Below, piece after piece: positions 1-12,176 of a stretch of DNA of 64,000 nucleotides. The translations under genes and the position numbers were made by a program. The stretch's first letter is position 1; each line of letters begins with the position of its first letter. This DNA is from Chrysopilus asiliformis. Taxonomy: Eukaryota > Arthropoda > Insecta > Diptera > Rhagionidae. The notes beneath the pieces were generated by a model, which worked only from the letters and a program-made list of their open reading frames with translations, was not told where the DNA came from and searched no databases. The DNA lies in assembly GCA_964034945.1 (NCBI GenBank), contig OZ035962.1, positions 33,569,943 through 33,633,942 of the forward strand. The letters run 5' to 3'.

Positions 1-59
1 CGGTGTAGATAGCACACCATTGTCATATGAGAGTGCTTCACTGTTCATATGATTATATT

Positions 60-1036
60 TTAATTTTCTGAATCGCTAGAATTTTCGCCACCAATAAGTT
101 TATCAAATTTATCTGCAAAATTTTCTGCATAGGCGAGTCTTTCGTTCCTGGACCAAGAGGCAGTTGCATTTTTGAACATCATTACTTCAGTTAACAGATT
201 TTCAAACAAAGCCAGTTCTTGTTCAACAGAACCATTTTCTGATTGGGTACCTTCCGCTGTTTCTTCGTCGGATTTTACAGATGGGGGAGACTCATCAACT
301 TTCATATATTGGCCGTTGGGTCCTAGCAAAATATTATCAGAGATTTAAAGATATGTGTGCAAAAATTTCTATTTACTGGTGCCCATTGCGATGTTAGACC
401 ACAGACAACTTCTTAGGGCTTGCAATAGTTCATCATAGCCAACTGGTTCGTCGTCGTCTTCATCTTTGGCTCGTTCCAATTCGATGACGTCTAAGAATTT
501 ACTTTCTTGTTTAGCTTCTTTGTACGTAATACCTTCGTTGGCATCGTCAAAAAGTTCATCACATAAAAGAATGCCCATATCAATTTCATTTTGTTTCAAG
601 AAATTGGCATAATATGGTATTCTGGATGCAAAGCTACGCTAGAAGATCATTTTTAATTTTCAATGTTGAAATTTTCTGTTAGACACTATTGTATTCGCAA
701 TTTACCTTGCCCGCATCAAAATATATCAACACGGCCTCAACATGTTCTCTAATATTATTTGGTAGTAGCAAAATATCTTTCTCATACGGAACTAGGAACA
801 ATCTGGTTTTATAATACTTTGTTGTTAAATCGTAGGCATATCCATGAATCTGTTCTGTGGAGTCTTTGTAAACTTCTTCCTTCTCATCGTCGATAGGGAT
901 TTTCCGAATATCTACAAAGAGTTCAAATTTAAAGTTTTGAACACGCAAAAAGTATCTTGTCATAGTCACTATTTATTATATTTTCAGGAGTTTCCCGCCC
1001 TTCAGACGTTATCAAAACTACTGGATACTTCATCAT
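60..1036 (-). CDS. AAGAB: Alpha- and gamma-adaptin-binding protein (AAGAB/p34), four exons
   Basis: Exons on the minus strand are 1036-970, 911-706, 638-377 and 322-60, joined by introns of 58, 67 and 54 nt with GT/AG ends and consistent phases. They give 265 residues; the human protein has 315. Family landmarks in order are an N-terminal Met followed by PVVLITSEG (human ALVTS region), DLTTKYYKTRLFLVP, AVLIYFD, then ALRSCLWSNIAM, and a C-terminal helix ending in IGGENSSDSEN. AAGAB is a cytosolic chaperone that binds AP-1 and AP-2 adaptor subunits during complex assembly; that role is family knowledge. Without the 58-nt intron (969-912) the N terminus would seem frameshifted, because the Met frame ends at a stop at about 929. 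Splicing there restores one frame and a human-like spacing between the LVTS and KYY motifs. The Met at 1033 is an equally possible start. Confidence 0.85.
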
Positions 1037-2185
1037 TTTCTGCATCAACAATCAAAAAATTTCTGATAATGAAAATTGACACTTTCAAGTAGCCCACCTT
1101 GCAAATTGTGCTTGAAAATTAATTCAGTCGAACTTTCGTTACCAGGAACATGTCTTGTATCTGTCTTTAAGGGAAAGAACAAGTAGATAATAGAGCGATT
1201 ATAAGATAGAGCTTGTTCACGTTGGTTGAAATAGTCCGCCTAAATAGGACAGAAACTGGCAACATTAGGGCAAGGTGAGTCAGTGGGACCGCTGATAGGA
1301 AAATCATCCTCAAAACTAAATCTCCGTTCTCAGAGTTCCGCCTGTCGTGCTCTGATTGGCTGGCTGCCACACTGAATGTATTCCATTGTCATTATTGGGA
1401 CGCATAAAAATTGCCGCCCACATCAGACATGAAATTTTTTCCTTACATTAATCGATTTCAGTGATTTTGGCAATTATATGTAACAATGAATCAAATTTTT
1501 AAAGTTTATCGCGTGCGTTTTGCCGCTTGGCGGCCATTTTTACACGCCCTATTGTCCACTTTCTAGATTATAGGCTCTCTAATAAACAACAGCGACAGGA
1601 AAAACAATAGGGTAAGGTACGGATGGCTGCCCCAGTGAGACATATTTCCCGAAACATGGATCTGCTAAACTAAACAGAGCAAGCATAGATTATTGCTAAA
1701 TATAAGACCCAAATCGCCCCTAAAATGTTTATAAACAAGAACAATGCCCATGAACGCCAATGTCCATTATGATCGCTTTTTAAAAAAATAATTTGTAGCA
1801 GCAAATGGCTGAATATGTTTTGTGCTGTAAATTTTTTTTATGAAACAACTAATTTTAAGAATATTTTTTTTTGTTTTTTACGTTAAATCAATAGTAATTA
1901 TGTTATTTCAATACTTTTGTTATTGAATACTTGTGAAGTGAGATTAAAAAAATCGAAAAGGCATTTGTCCATGCCAAGAAGAATAGTTGGTCCGGTTTTG
2001 GGTACGGATATATGCTCATAGAGCATAGACGCCCCATTTGGTCTTAATTTTAATATGGATACATGCCATATAGAAATTGGAATAAAAGAATAAGTTTTAC
2101 GCTAAAATATAACATTTTACTGACTGCCATTCACAGTTTGGACAGAAAAAATCGCGAAAGGCGCTGTGAACGAAGTAGAGCCTAA
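1037..2185. other. Intergenic, no gene recognised
   Basis: This is AT-rich sequence upstream of the minus-strand AAGAB gene. Short open frames are present, but I recognise no conserved protein, RNA gene or clear repeat. It must contain the AAGAB promoter, though I see no convincing TATA box. Confidence 0.5.
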
Positions 2186-2573
2186 TGCTACATTTACACG
2201 AATGACAAATTTGTCATTTTTTTCTTGTCATTATGTTAATTCCCGTGTAAATGGCATAATTTTTGTAATTTTTTCTGTCAGAAAATGTCAATCTCTCATA
2301 AAAGAATTAACTTGTCCATTCTTTTATGCCAGATTGTCATTCGTACAAACGCAATATTAGTTATGACAAAAGTTGAATACTAAAGTTGTCATAACTAATA
2401 TTGCGTTTGCACGAATGACAATCTGGCATAAAAGAATGGACAAGTTCATTCTTTTATGAGAGATTGACATTTTCTGACAGAAAAAATTACAAAAATTATG
2501 CCATTTACACGGGAATTAACATAATGACAAGAAAAAAATGACAAATTTGTCATTCGTGTAAATGTAGCATAAG
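2186..2573. repeat. Foldback (near-perfect palindrome) element, about 390 bp
   Basis: The left arm beginning TGCTACATTTACACG is repeated as its reverse complement ending CGTGTAAATGTAGCA. The two arms of about 185 bp are almost identical and meet at a 16-nt loop near 2370-2385. The short open frames on both strands here are mirror images of the same arm. This is typical of a foldback MITE; I recognise no superfamily and no clear target duplication. Confidence 0.85.
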
Positions 2574-3680
2574 ACAGTGGAGTCAAGCAGCAGCTCAAGT
2601 ATCCGCATAGTTCAATTTGTTGTGTTGTGTTCATTCTAATATTCTTGAACTGTGTTCAGAGATTTATTTTTTCAATAGGCGTTTTCCATTGGCCTTGGAA
2701 TAGGACTCTAGGAGTAGCAACCGCTGTATTGAAAACTCCATCCCGGTTATAGGGGTAGATCCGATGTATAGTTAAATTTAAAATTTTCTACGGTGACACT
2801 TTCATTATGTAGAAGCTCCAAGGACTAAATTCCCATATCAATCCTCTTGAATTTTATTTAGATTAAAATTTTTAGCAAAAAAATGTATTGTTAAATTGTT
2901 TCAACTTAATAATAGGATCGGCAAATCTTATAAACTCGGAGAAATTCTAAAATTATTAGATATTCATGTCTACGTCCGGTTCTGAAGTACACCTGTAACC
3001 GCCAAATTGTATTCCTTTGGCAATTTATCTCTCGACGATCTAGAAGGTTCAATGGAAAACGCTTAATAAATCATGCTTTTTTGATACGTTCCGTATCTAC
3101 TGGGTATTTTAAAATTTCAATACGAAATATACCAAATGTGAGCATATTTAATGTTGTTTTTTAATAGTTATGCTTTTTGGGCATTTTCAAAAAGCAATAT
3201 GTGTTCGTTTTTACCTTTATTTTAATTTTTTTTTAAAATACCTTGAAAAAGGTATTTAGCGTGCAGAAACGAAAAGAATGTAATTTTTAAATAAAGTAGT
3301 CTCGCATTATTGCATCGACTTTATAGCACAAGATTCAAAAGCACCCGAATAATTGCAAGCATTTTTAATTAAAATTCGGCTTATTCATATCCGGCCGGTA
3401 TAAGCAAAATATTACAAACTTAAACATAGAGATAGATATAATAAAATTTGAAAATGTAAAACAATTTCCTTTTTTTAAATAAGTTTGATATAAATAATAC
3501 ACAACTTTTTTCATTAATTTAATAAAACAAAAGATTCAAAAATCTCCATTTAGTGTTTCAATAGATACAGGGGAACATCCCCCCTTAATAGCTATGATCG
3601 CAAATCTTATTTTTTCGGAAAAAATCGAATATTTAAAAGTGTCATACTGATGTGTTCCCTTAATGTTGTCTGGTGTAGCA
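2574..3680. other. Intergenic, no gene recognised
   Basis: AT-rich sequence between the foldback element and the sialic acid synthase gene. I found no conserved coding sequence and no clear inverted repeat. Confidence 0.5.
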
Positions 3681-3688
3681 TATAAATA
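3681..3688 (+). promoter_or_regulatory. Candidate TATA box of the CMP-sialic acid synthase gene
   Basis: TATAAATA lies 43 nt upstream of the ATG at 3724. A transcript starting about 30 nt downstream would begin near 3712. That would exclude the in-frame ATG at 3706 and favour 3724 as the start. It is a sequence match only. Confidence 0.4.
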
Positions 3689-3723
3689 CCGATAATCAAA
3701 AAGATATGGGGTATATTGTCACA

Positions 3724-4655
3724 ATGAGCTTTAAACTATTAACTTCCGTTCATATTTTAGTTTTGTTTACTTGTGCATTTATTAGTTGTACTAGCCTCAG
3801 AACGAGTGAAGATAATTTAGTTTGTTCCACTGGCACCAACAAATCTTCAACTTTAGTCGCGCTTATACTAGCCCGAGGCGGCTCAAAAGGTGTATACAAA
3901 AAGAACCTACAAAAGATTGATGGCGTTTCCTTGCTAGGACGAGCTTTGAATACTCTAAGAAAATCAGAACTATTTTCTGATTTGTGGGTTTCTACAGATA
4001 GCCAAGAAATAGCAGATGAAGCCCAAATCTGTAATATTCTTTTTTCTATTAACTGCCTTTTAAGTCATTTTTATTTTTTAGTCGGAGCTAAAGTTCACAA
4101 TAGACCAAGATTTTTTGCAAAAGATAAGACATCGTCAATAGCAGCGGTAAAAGATTTTTTGAAAGAAAAACCTGCAAATGAAATAGCACTTATCCAATGT
4201 ACTTCTCCTTTCTTGAGATCGGAATACATTGAAGAAGCATACGAAAAATTTAAATCCGCAGACTGCGTCTTCGCTGCTACCAGGTGTTTAGTATTTTTTC
4301 CAATATATGTATTAATCTTTAGTTTTTTAGGAGTTATAGTTTACGTTGGGCGGTTGACAAGGTTAATGAATATGTTAAACCATTGAATTTTTATCCTTCA
4401 AATCGACCCAGAAGACAAGACTGGAACGGGGAATTGATTGAAACTGGCATGTTCTATTTCTTTAAATCACATTTAATCAATCAAAACGTTCTCCAGAACG
4501 AAAAGCAAGTTTTTAGTTTTACTATGTGTAGTTTTTAATTAATTTTTCTTGCTTTTAGATGCAAAGTAGTACTAATTCCAAAAGAAGACTCATTAGAAAT
4601 CGATTCTTATTTCGATTTGAATATTGCTAGATTCTTAAGCAAAATACGTACGTGA
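3724..4655 (+). CDS. Csas: CMP-N-acetylneuraminate cytidylyltransferase (CMP-sialic acid synthase), four exons
   Basis: Exons are 3724-4030, 4082-4283, 4331-4504 and 4559-4655, giving 259 residues (265 if the in-frame ATG at 3706 is used). The enzyme activates sialic acid with CTP to CMP-sialic acid. Family signatures are the nucleotide-binding motif ARGGSKGVYKKNLQ, then STDSQEIADEA, the QCTSPFLRSEYI segment, NRPRRQDWNGEL and ETGMFYF. The N terminus MSFKLLTSVHILVLFTCAF is hydrophobic and signal-like, fitting the Golgi or secretory location known for the Drosophila enzyme, whereas vertebrate forms are nuclear. The first intron is only 51 nt, a multiple of three, and has no stop. The third intron uses a GC donor (GCAAGT): only this donor keeps the frame into CKVVLIPKEDSLEID. 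The length is normal for the insect enzyme. Confidence 0.9.
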
Positions 4656-4887
4656 GTTTACAGTGGTAAAAATTAAATCGATTCGAAGAGAATTGTATCT
4701 AATTTATGAAGGAATATGAAGATTTTTTATTTATATTTGAAATTCTGATTCTGATATTACATACTCTCAAAAATATATCGTAATTCAAATTATATATAAC
4801 TTAACTGAACTTAGAATTTGTTAGAAATTTATTTTCTTTCTGAAATTTGTTGCATTGTTTATTGTAGGTTTGAATTGGTAAAAAAAT

Positions 4888-5328
4888 CAGGGGTGGCTTC
4901 ATGTAACTTATTCTCGATCGACTAATTGGTCGAAGGAAATCTTTCGTCGACCAAAACTGATTAAACAGGAGGACACTCACTCTGGTGCACACGATATAAG
5001 AGTCTTTTCTGGGTAATTTGGGGTCGCTGAATCCGAATCTGGCAGTGGTTTGGCTGTACCAGCTGTACTTTTTCAGATATGAAGGGAAAAATAATTGTTG
5101 ATTTCCAGATTATAAACATTTATGAGTTACTCACCATATCGGAAAAAGTAGAGCTGGTACAGCCAAACCACTGCCAGATTCGGATTCAGCGACCCCAAAT
5201 TACCCAGAAAAGACTCTTATATCGTGTGCACCAGAGTGAGTGTCCTCCTGTTTAATCAGTTTTGGTCGACGAAAGATTTCCTTCGACCAATTAGTCGATC
5301 GAAAATAAGTTACATGAAGCCACCCCTG
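4888..5328. mobile_element. Foldback element with Harbinger-like ends, 441 bp
   Basis: Both ends read CAGGGGTGGCTTCATGTAAC in inverted orientation and the arms extend about 200 bp each, through GATTAAACAGGAGGACACTC, to an unpaired centre near 5085-5140. The same terminal sequence bounds the 38634-39508 element, which carries a Harbinger-type transposase fragment. I therefore read this as a deletion or foldback derivative of that family. Confidence 0.75.
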
Positions 5329-5520
5329 GATTAAAAAAATTATCAACAAATTGTTTGTTTGCATTCAATTGGTCAGGAGTAAAAAAATACTTTCAGCGCC
5401 TTTTTACAAGGTAATGTGACACGGTACTACCAACAAGCACGCTACAGATGTAATTCACGAAACAGGCAATTTACGAAAGTGTCTGATACAAAATAGAAGA
5501 ATAACTTTTGTTTTCTTATA

Positions 5521-5835
5521 CCAAGTATAATAAAGTATTGTATTCATGAAAAATTTCGAGCTCTTAATTATGCTTAAAACATTTCACGAGTTTTCCTGAG
5601 TCGATTGGAACATTATTATAAAATTGGAGTATGTATTATTATTTGTTATTTAGTCTGTCAGTCTGTGTCAAGGATTTCTCAAAAACCACTAGAGCTAGAG
5701 CCATGAAAATTTGCAGGCAGGCTTGGTCCTGAAATGGTACGTGAAAATCGCCTATTGAAAAATCGCAGTTTCGTTTTTCGCAATTGACTCCGAAACCACG
5801 CATTTTCGGTAGTCTTATGTGTGACAAAAGTTGGA
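5521..5835 (-). repeat. Dispersed repeat carrying a short CAGACTGACAGACT motif (copy 1)
   Basis: Read on the minus strand this matches 31800-32552: the segment around CCATTTCAGGACC, then GCTCTAGCTCTAGT and TTTTTGAGAAATC, then the motif CACAGACTGACAGACT, then CCAATCGACTCAGGA and the tail TTTTTCATGAATACAATAC. Here the GACA motif is only about 13 nt long; in copy 2 it forms a tract of about 450 bp. The family is unidentified. A repeat-embedded open frame here is not a gene. Confidence 0.75.
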
Positions 5836-6117
5836 GATAATTTACATAGCTCAAACCTAGAACTGCATAGCTCAAACCTTTATCGAAATATACCGTTATT
5901 TCACAAAAATAAGTTTTTTTGCAATTATCTCGAAAATTCCGGTTTCTTTGTAGTTTATTGTATGAGACGAATTAAAGAGAATAACGATTACCACAATTCT
6001 GTCTTTATACAGAATTCTGTCGTTATCTGCTATCTTATATCTTTATTGAAATATTTTCATTATAAGGTAAAAAATAGATTTTTACGAATTACTGGTTCTT
6101 CGTAAAAATGGTTAAAG

Positions 6118-6587
6118 GTAGGGTGACCAGACTTTGAAAGCGATAGTGGGCTTTGGAATAAAAAAAAGTGACTTATGTACACAAAAGAGTACACTATGTG
6201 AACAGTACATGAATGTGAGTAAAAATTTGGGTATCTTTTCGATTTTACTACAACCGCGGAAAAATGCATTCACGGTTTGGAGCAAAACTTTAACAAATAC
6301 TTAATACTTGTTTGAGACGATAACAGCTATTTTAATAGCAAATATGAATACCCTTACTGAAAGTTTGATCTATTAATCGTACTAGATTTAAGGTGAGTAT
6401 TGGAATGACAGAATAAGTTTGGAAGTTGTATTATTTATGCAATGAAAAATCTTAAAACAAATGAAGCTTTTCGGTATAAGTTCCATACCGGACAAAAGTA
6501 ACGGACGTTAAAAAAAGAAAGAATAAGAAAGAACTAGGCGGGAAAACTGACTATTGTCACTTTTAAAGTGACGTCTGGTCACCCTAC
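6118..6587. repeat. MITE with GTAGGGTGACCAGAC inverted ends, 470 bp
   Basis: GTAGGGTGACCAGAC at the left is matched by GTCTGGTCACCCTAC at the right. The interior lacks a long open frame, so it is a non-autonomous DNA element of uncertain superfamily. The flanks 5836-6117 and 6588-7097 hold nothing I recognise apart from the serpin 5' region. Confidence 0.7.
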
Positions 6588-7097
6588 TTATGAAATACCA
6601 TTGATACCGCCAAATCGGATGCCTTTGGTGATCTACCCCTACACGAGTGTCTAATGGGAAACACCTATAGTTGAACTCAAAAATCTCCGTAATTATAACT
6701 GAAATTCGATCTTTTTGTTATAAAATTTTCGCACGTTTACTTAATAAAAATATCCAGGAATGATTGTATACCTAACGCTCAAAAAAAATCCCAATACTTA
6801 AAACTGGAAATATTGTTTGTTTTTTCTAAATAATTTTTCGTCGATTTATGTATTATTCATGCGCACCCAAAGGCCATCGGACTACCGGCTTACGATTGAT
6901 AAAAACCAGTAAGCATTAAAGCGAAACTTGAAATAATCCCAACTCAAATAACCCAAAAGACGAGTCTTCATATATGCCACACTCAGTCGCTTATTAGCTA
7001 CTAGCAAGCTAGGTTGGTTTTTCAGTCTGCGCAGAAGTTTAAAAAGAAAAAACTTAGAATTTGAGAGGTCTACCAGTTTGTTGAAAGACAAATAAAA

Positions 7098-10000
7098 ATG
7101 CTTAAATACGGTAAGAAAATTGTTAAAATTCAATTAATTAATAATTTATTTAATCACATTTTAGTGCTTTTGATTTCTGTGATGGTTATCTGCCATGGCC
7201 AAACACAACGAAATCCAAATAATGGAGCAAATAATGCCCGCAATGCCTCTAATAATCATGATGTCGATGATTTTGATGACTTTGTACCGTTTAATTCAGA
7301 TAGAAATGACGGATTCGATTGGAAACTTATAAAGGTATCTAAAAATAGAAAATTATCAATATATTTCAAAATGTCTCAAAATTTTATGTATTATTTAAAC
7401 ATCAGCTAAAATATTAACCTCTTAAGATATATAGTTTTACCGAACATAATTTAAAATACCATGTAGTAATATGGGAAAACCCAAAAAAATTATTTTCGCT
7501 AAAATCTGTTTAATCATTTTTCTACTGACTCATATCATTACTTATAGTAATTGATGTGAAAACAAAACATTTTTCGCTAAATACTTTACGACTATGTAAA
7601 TCTTGACAATGAAAAAATCACATATATGTATAGTTCGATGAATATCAATAGCAATTGAACGACGAAGTTTATGAAAATCAAGTTTAACAGGGTCCGGTTA
7701 GCGGTCAAGAAAATATTCTTTTAATGCTATAAAAGAACATAGCTGATAATAAAATTTACATATTAACATACTCTGTGTTATCATTTTTCAGAAAGTTCTT
7801 CTAAATGGTGCCAACAGCAATGTTATTTTATCGCCGTTCTCTGTAAAACTTCTTTTGGCTCTTCTTAGTGAAGCAGCTGGTCAAAATTCAATGACAGAAA
7901 AGGAATTATCGTCGATTTTACCAAATGTTTTAACAGCAGCATCCACTCGGGAACTTTTCACCAATATTTTAAATTCATTAAACGTAAGTGGTTTTTTATT
8001 GTATATTATTAACCCTAATGTATATTAGTATTGGTTCACTAAATTACTGAAATTTTAATATTGATAATGTTGGTGTGGCAAATATTAAGTTATTGAGAAT
8101 ATGTGAGATGCACTTAATATACGATCTGATTGCATATCTAGGGAGACGCTGGAAAAATATTTCTCTCTAGATGTGATAATTAATTTTGTTTTGTGTATTC
8201 GGGTGTTAATTTTTGTGTTAAATGAATAACGGTAAAGGTATTTTTTTATTATACAAAAGCAGCACCTATGTCAAAAGTGATGTTAGCGATTAATATATGT
8301 CGTGGGAAAATATGTTAACCGCTAACGTCACGGTTGCCTTTAATGTTCTTTAACTAATTGGATTTTTTGTGTTGAATTTTTCAAGCGCAAATTACTAATA
8401 GTTTTAAGATTATAAAAAAAATACTCCTAATATAGTAATCTTTCGTTTGTTTTCCTTTACGTTCGGGGTGTGCAGTTTAAAATGTGCACCTTGTTTTATT
8501 TTTTGGATATGAGGAAACTGAATTAGGGCGTTTTTGCGAATATCTCCTTTCTGGTGCATTTTAGAGGAACATAATTTTTAGGGAAAAACGTGAATAACTT
8601 TACTGTAAAATGTTTTTTTTTTCTAGTTCGGAGTAAATCTACCGCTGTTCTAAATTTTTAAGTAGTTAAATTAGTATGCATGTTATTTAAAAAAAAGTTA
8701 AATTTTTCTAACATTATGTGTTTATTTAATATTTTAAACATACCTTCAAACCTTTAAAAAATATCACAATAAGTTCGAATTCATCATTTAAATAAAAAAA
8801 ATATTTTTTATCCGTCGAATAATCCTATGATGTGCAAAGCGTTAAAGTATCAGCATGTAATACATATTACTTTTATAATAATTCAATCATACCGGTAAGT
8901 TTCATACTAAATTTGCATAAAATTTCAGGTTTTAATTGATATTTAACTAAAATTGGCATTGCTGTAAAGTGTATTAATGTTTTTACTAATTTCTTAGAAT
9001 GTTAAAGGTAAAAGGGAATGTGAAAATTTATAAATTCAATTAAAAAAGATTGGATACGTGTTTTAGTTATTTTTGGTGAATGGTGTTGTGTTTGCAACAT
9101 TTCTTTTTACAAATTATATGTACACACCCAGTAACATGTGAGCGATTAATTTGAAAATTTTGATTAAATAATTGCTGTGCTGTTTTAGACACCCAATGAA
9201 GCGTACACCTTAAAAGTTGGAACACAAATTTTCGCGGATAGCTTTATAACTCCACAACAGAGATATGCTAATATAATACAAAGCGCATATCGGACAGAGA
9301 TAACGAATCTCAATTTCAACAATCCTTCTGAATCAGCACAAATAATTAATCATTGGTGTTCAAATATAACAAATGGATACATAAATGACCTGGTGTCTTC
9401 TGGTTTGTGTTATAATGAAATTAATTTATCCTGCGACAATTATAATTAATTTTTTGCAGGTGATATTGAGAACTCAGTTATGCTAATGCTAAATGCGATA
9501 TATTTTGATGGCTTATGGCGAAAACCGTTCTTTGAAAATAATACTTTTGAACATCCATTCTTTATTGAGCCGTCAAGAAATGTCAAAGTGACTTACATGA
9601 CTCAGACTGATAACTTTTTCTTTTTTGAGTCCACACAACTAAATGCTAAAATATTGCGTTTACCATACAAGGTAAGGTTGAATAGATGAAATTATTTTTA
9701 CCTAGTCATAAATTATATTTATAAGGATATATAACGGAAATCTCTGATTTGAAAATAACGACAGTTAAAAATTTATGATATTTACTTATTCGAAAAAAAC
9801 TCAACCCAATTTTCTGTTGCTATTAAATATTCGGGTTATTTTATGAAATATGCCTAATACCGCTCTACACTCAAAAAAATGAAGTAAAAGTCGTCGACTT
9901 GCATACGGCGTAATTGGCTTCCTGCAGGAAAATTTACCTGCGTTCACCTGCGTTAAGAAAAGTAAAAATCAGAAATGATTCATTGGTTAAACACAAAATA

Positions 10001-11759
10001 GAAAACTAAAAATGTGTCAATCTGTGGCGGGAGAAATTCAACCTGCAACAAGTAGGGCGTAAGGGGCTGCACGGGTTGACCTGAGATAGATATTTCGAGG
10101 ATATGTATTGGATAACTCTGTCTGCTTGCTACATGCCAGAGTTGACTTGTCAAAAAGTTGACTTGGATCAGCCGTATTATTTTTCTGAGTTTACTATTCG
10201 GATTTTAAATAAATGTTTAAAAGCTTTTATTTAGCTTGCTTCCGTGTGCGTCTGCCTGTCTGTAAGGGTCAAATCTTGTAATCAAATTTTGATCCACTTC
10301 CACTCATCAGATTGATTTAAAATTTGGATTTGCACACATACGTAACTCCGATGACAATACAATATTTTCACCACTTCTTCTTGATTATCCTTTTCCCCAA
10401 ATTTTCCGGAAAAAAATCTCGTCTGGAGGGTTTGAGGACGATGAATTTGATAACGAAGTCTGTAAGGATAATGGAAGGTCCTGTAAAGATAACTTAACTA
10501 ATTGCGTGAAAAATCCATGAAGAATTTGATGGGAAACGGTTATCGTTGCCATTTTTGTGTCATCATTTAACCAGCTTTTTGTCTTCATCAATTATTTGAT
10601 TGTGCCACATTTTGCTGTACACATAGCATTCAGCTAGCATTCAGCTGACGATATATTAATAAATTTTAATTGTGGTTAAATATGCTCTTTTATAAAAAAA
10701 ATCCTTAGTCTGTAAATTTGATATAATTTCGTGCGACACATTTTTATTTTTATTGTCATATAATATTCAAAAAATTAAAATATTTATTATCTTCTTGTAA
10801 ATTTTATTTAGTATATTTTACGTATCTTACCAATTGTTTAATCTTACATGGCATTATGGCTTTTCTTAGATTTTTTGAATTAATTAAAATAATTAAGAAA
10901 AATTCAGAGATTTCCAATTTTTTCACCTTTATTATAATGAATAAAAATCTTAGATTTAATACAATTTTATTTATATTTTAGGGTAAAAAATTCGCTATGA
11001 CATTAATTGCGCCTAATTCAAAAGGAGGTTTGTCAGATTTGATAGAACAATTGGGTGGCGACCAAATAAAGCGTATACAGTGGCTAATGGATGAAGTTCA
11101 AGTTAAAGTTACCATACCGAAACTTAAATTTGAATATACATCGCAACTGAAAGCACCATTAGAGGCTGTAGGTTTTTTTTAAATATAAATCTGAATTTTA
11201 AAACTTTCTCCGATTTTACAAAATGTTGCTCTTGATGTCAGTTATTGTAATTAAAACCCGTTTTTATGCTCTCATTGTTAAATTACTGGCAGGTTTTTGC
11301 CTATGTCAAAGAAATAAGTGTTGCAACTCTTGGAAAAATTGGAAAAAGTCGACAAAATTTTTACGAATTTTGGACAAAAAATCATTAAAAAAATTAAACA
11401 GTTAGGAATCACTGAGATTTTCACCGAAAGTGCTTCGTTGCCAGGTTTGGCTCGTGGAGCAGGATTACAAAATAGACTGAAAGTGTCAAATATTATTCAA
11501 AAGGCTGGTTTAATAGTACATGAAAAAGGAAGCACGGCTTACGCTGCTACAGGTAAGGAAGATTACATCAAAACTCTATTTTCATTTGACATGACAATTC
11601 TTTTTCGTTATTGCAGAAGTAGTTATTGCTAACAAATTTGGTGGCAATTCTATTGAAGAGTTTACTGCAGATCGTCCATTCGTATTTTTGATTGAGGATG
11701 AAACAACTGGTGCTGTTTTATTCGCTGGAAAAGTGACAGATCCCAGCAGATTAGTTTAA
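7098..11759 (+). CDS. Secreted inhibitory serpin, eight exons (isoform A)
   Basis: Exons are 7098-7110, 7165-7334, 7792-7983, 9189-9402, 9460-9671, 10982-11167, 11402-11552 and 11617-11759. All phases agree, giving 426 residues. Exon 1 and the start of exon 2 encode a signal peptide ([16 protein letters not shown]), followed by an Asn/Asp-rich linker. The serpin fold starts at FDWKLIKKVLL and includes [30 protein letters not shown] and [10 protein letters not shown]. The hinge [10 protein letters not shown] (residues 370-379) has the small residues needed for loop insertion, so it should be inhibitory. Aligned to the usual 17-residue loop, P1 is Lys386 followed by Phe387, which suggests a trypsin-like target; one extra residue after P1 leaves Phe as an alternative. 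The exon 7 acceptor is preceded by A-rich rather than pyrimidine-rich sequence. Introns 7984-9188 and 9672-10981 hold only AT-rich DNA and one repeat tail. I cannot assign a specific orthologue. Confidence 0.9.
10210..10420 (+). repeat. Dispersed repeat tail in serpin intron 5
   Basis: The segment with AAGCTTTTATTTAGCTTGC, TTTGATCCACTTCCACTCAT and GATGACAATACAATATTTTC matches the reverse complement of 63430-63680 and part of 29285-29400. The family is unidentified. Confidence 0.6.
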
Positions 11760-12176
11760 AGCGCCATTCATAAAATTAAAACAATTTATATACTCATATA
11801 TTACATAATGTGCATTCACCTCGCAATAACTTGTGAAATGTACTTAAATGAATACTTCATATATTAAAATATTAAACGAATAATATTTTTTTTCCATTGT
11901 TTAGATATATTAAAATATTAAACAAAAAATATTTTTTTTTTTTCTATTGTTTTACATAGATATTTTAAAAATTCACGACATTTAATTTGTCTAGCCAGAA
12001 TATATATCAAGGTCCCATACAAAATCTTTTTTTTCATTAAATTTTTATCAGTTATAATAATAAAAAGCCTGCCTCGAAAACCTTTGAAAACCCCTGAACC
12101 GATTCGACCGAAGCTTTATTTCGAGCTACTAGTATTTTTCGTCAGTACGTCAGTTTCATAATTTTCATGTAACGAC
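11760..12176 (+). other. 3' flank of serpin isoform A, with an imperfect direct duplication
   Basis: An AT-rich block containing ATATTAAAATATTAAAC followed by a poly-T run occurs twice in tandem at about 11860-11955. ATTAAA hexamers here could act as poly(A) signals. GTAACGAC at 12169-12176 is the left target duplication of the hAT element. Confidence 0.5.

Noticed and set aside
912..969. Frameshift in the N terminus of AAGAB
   Set aside because: A 58-nt intron with GT/AG ends and a pyrimidine-rich acceptor joins the two frames and restores the expected spacing, so no lesion is needed.
2166..2634. Two opposite-strand frames with the same peptide FTRMTNLSFFSCHYVNSRVN
   Set aside because: They are the two arms of a palindrome read in mirror image.
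5639..5875. Minus-strand frame with MALALVVFEKSLTQTD
   Set aside because: It lies in a dispersed repeat, and related sequence recurs at 31920-32000; it is not a conserved protein.
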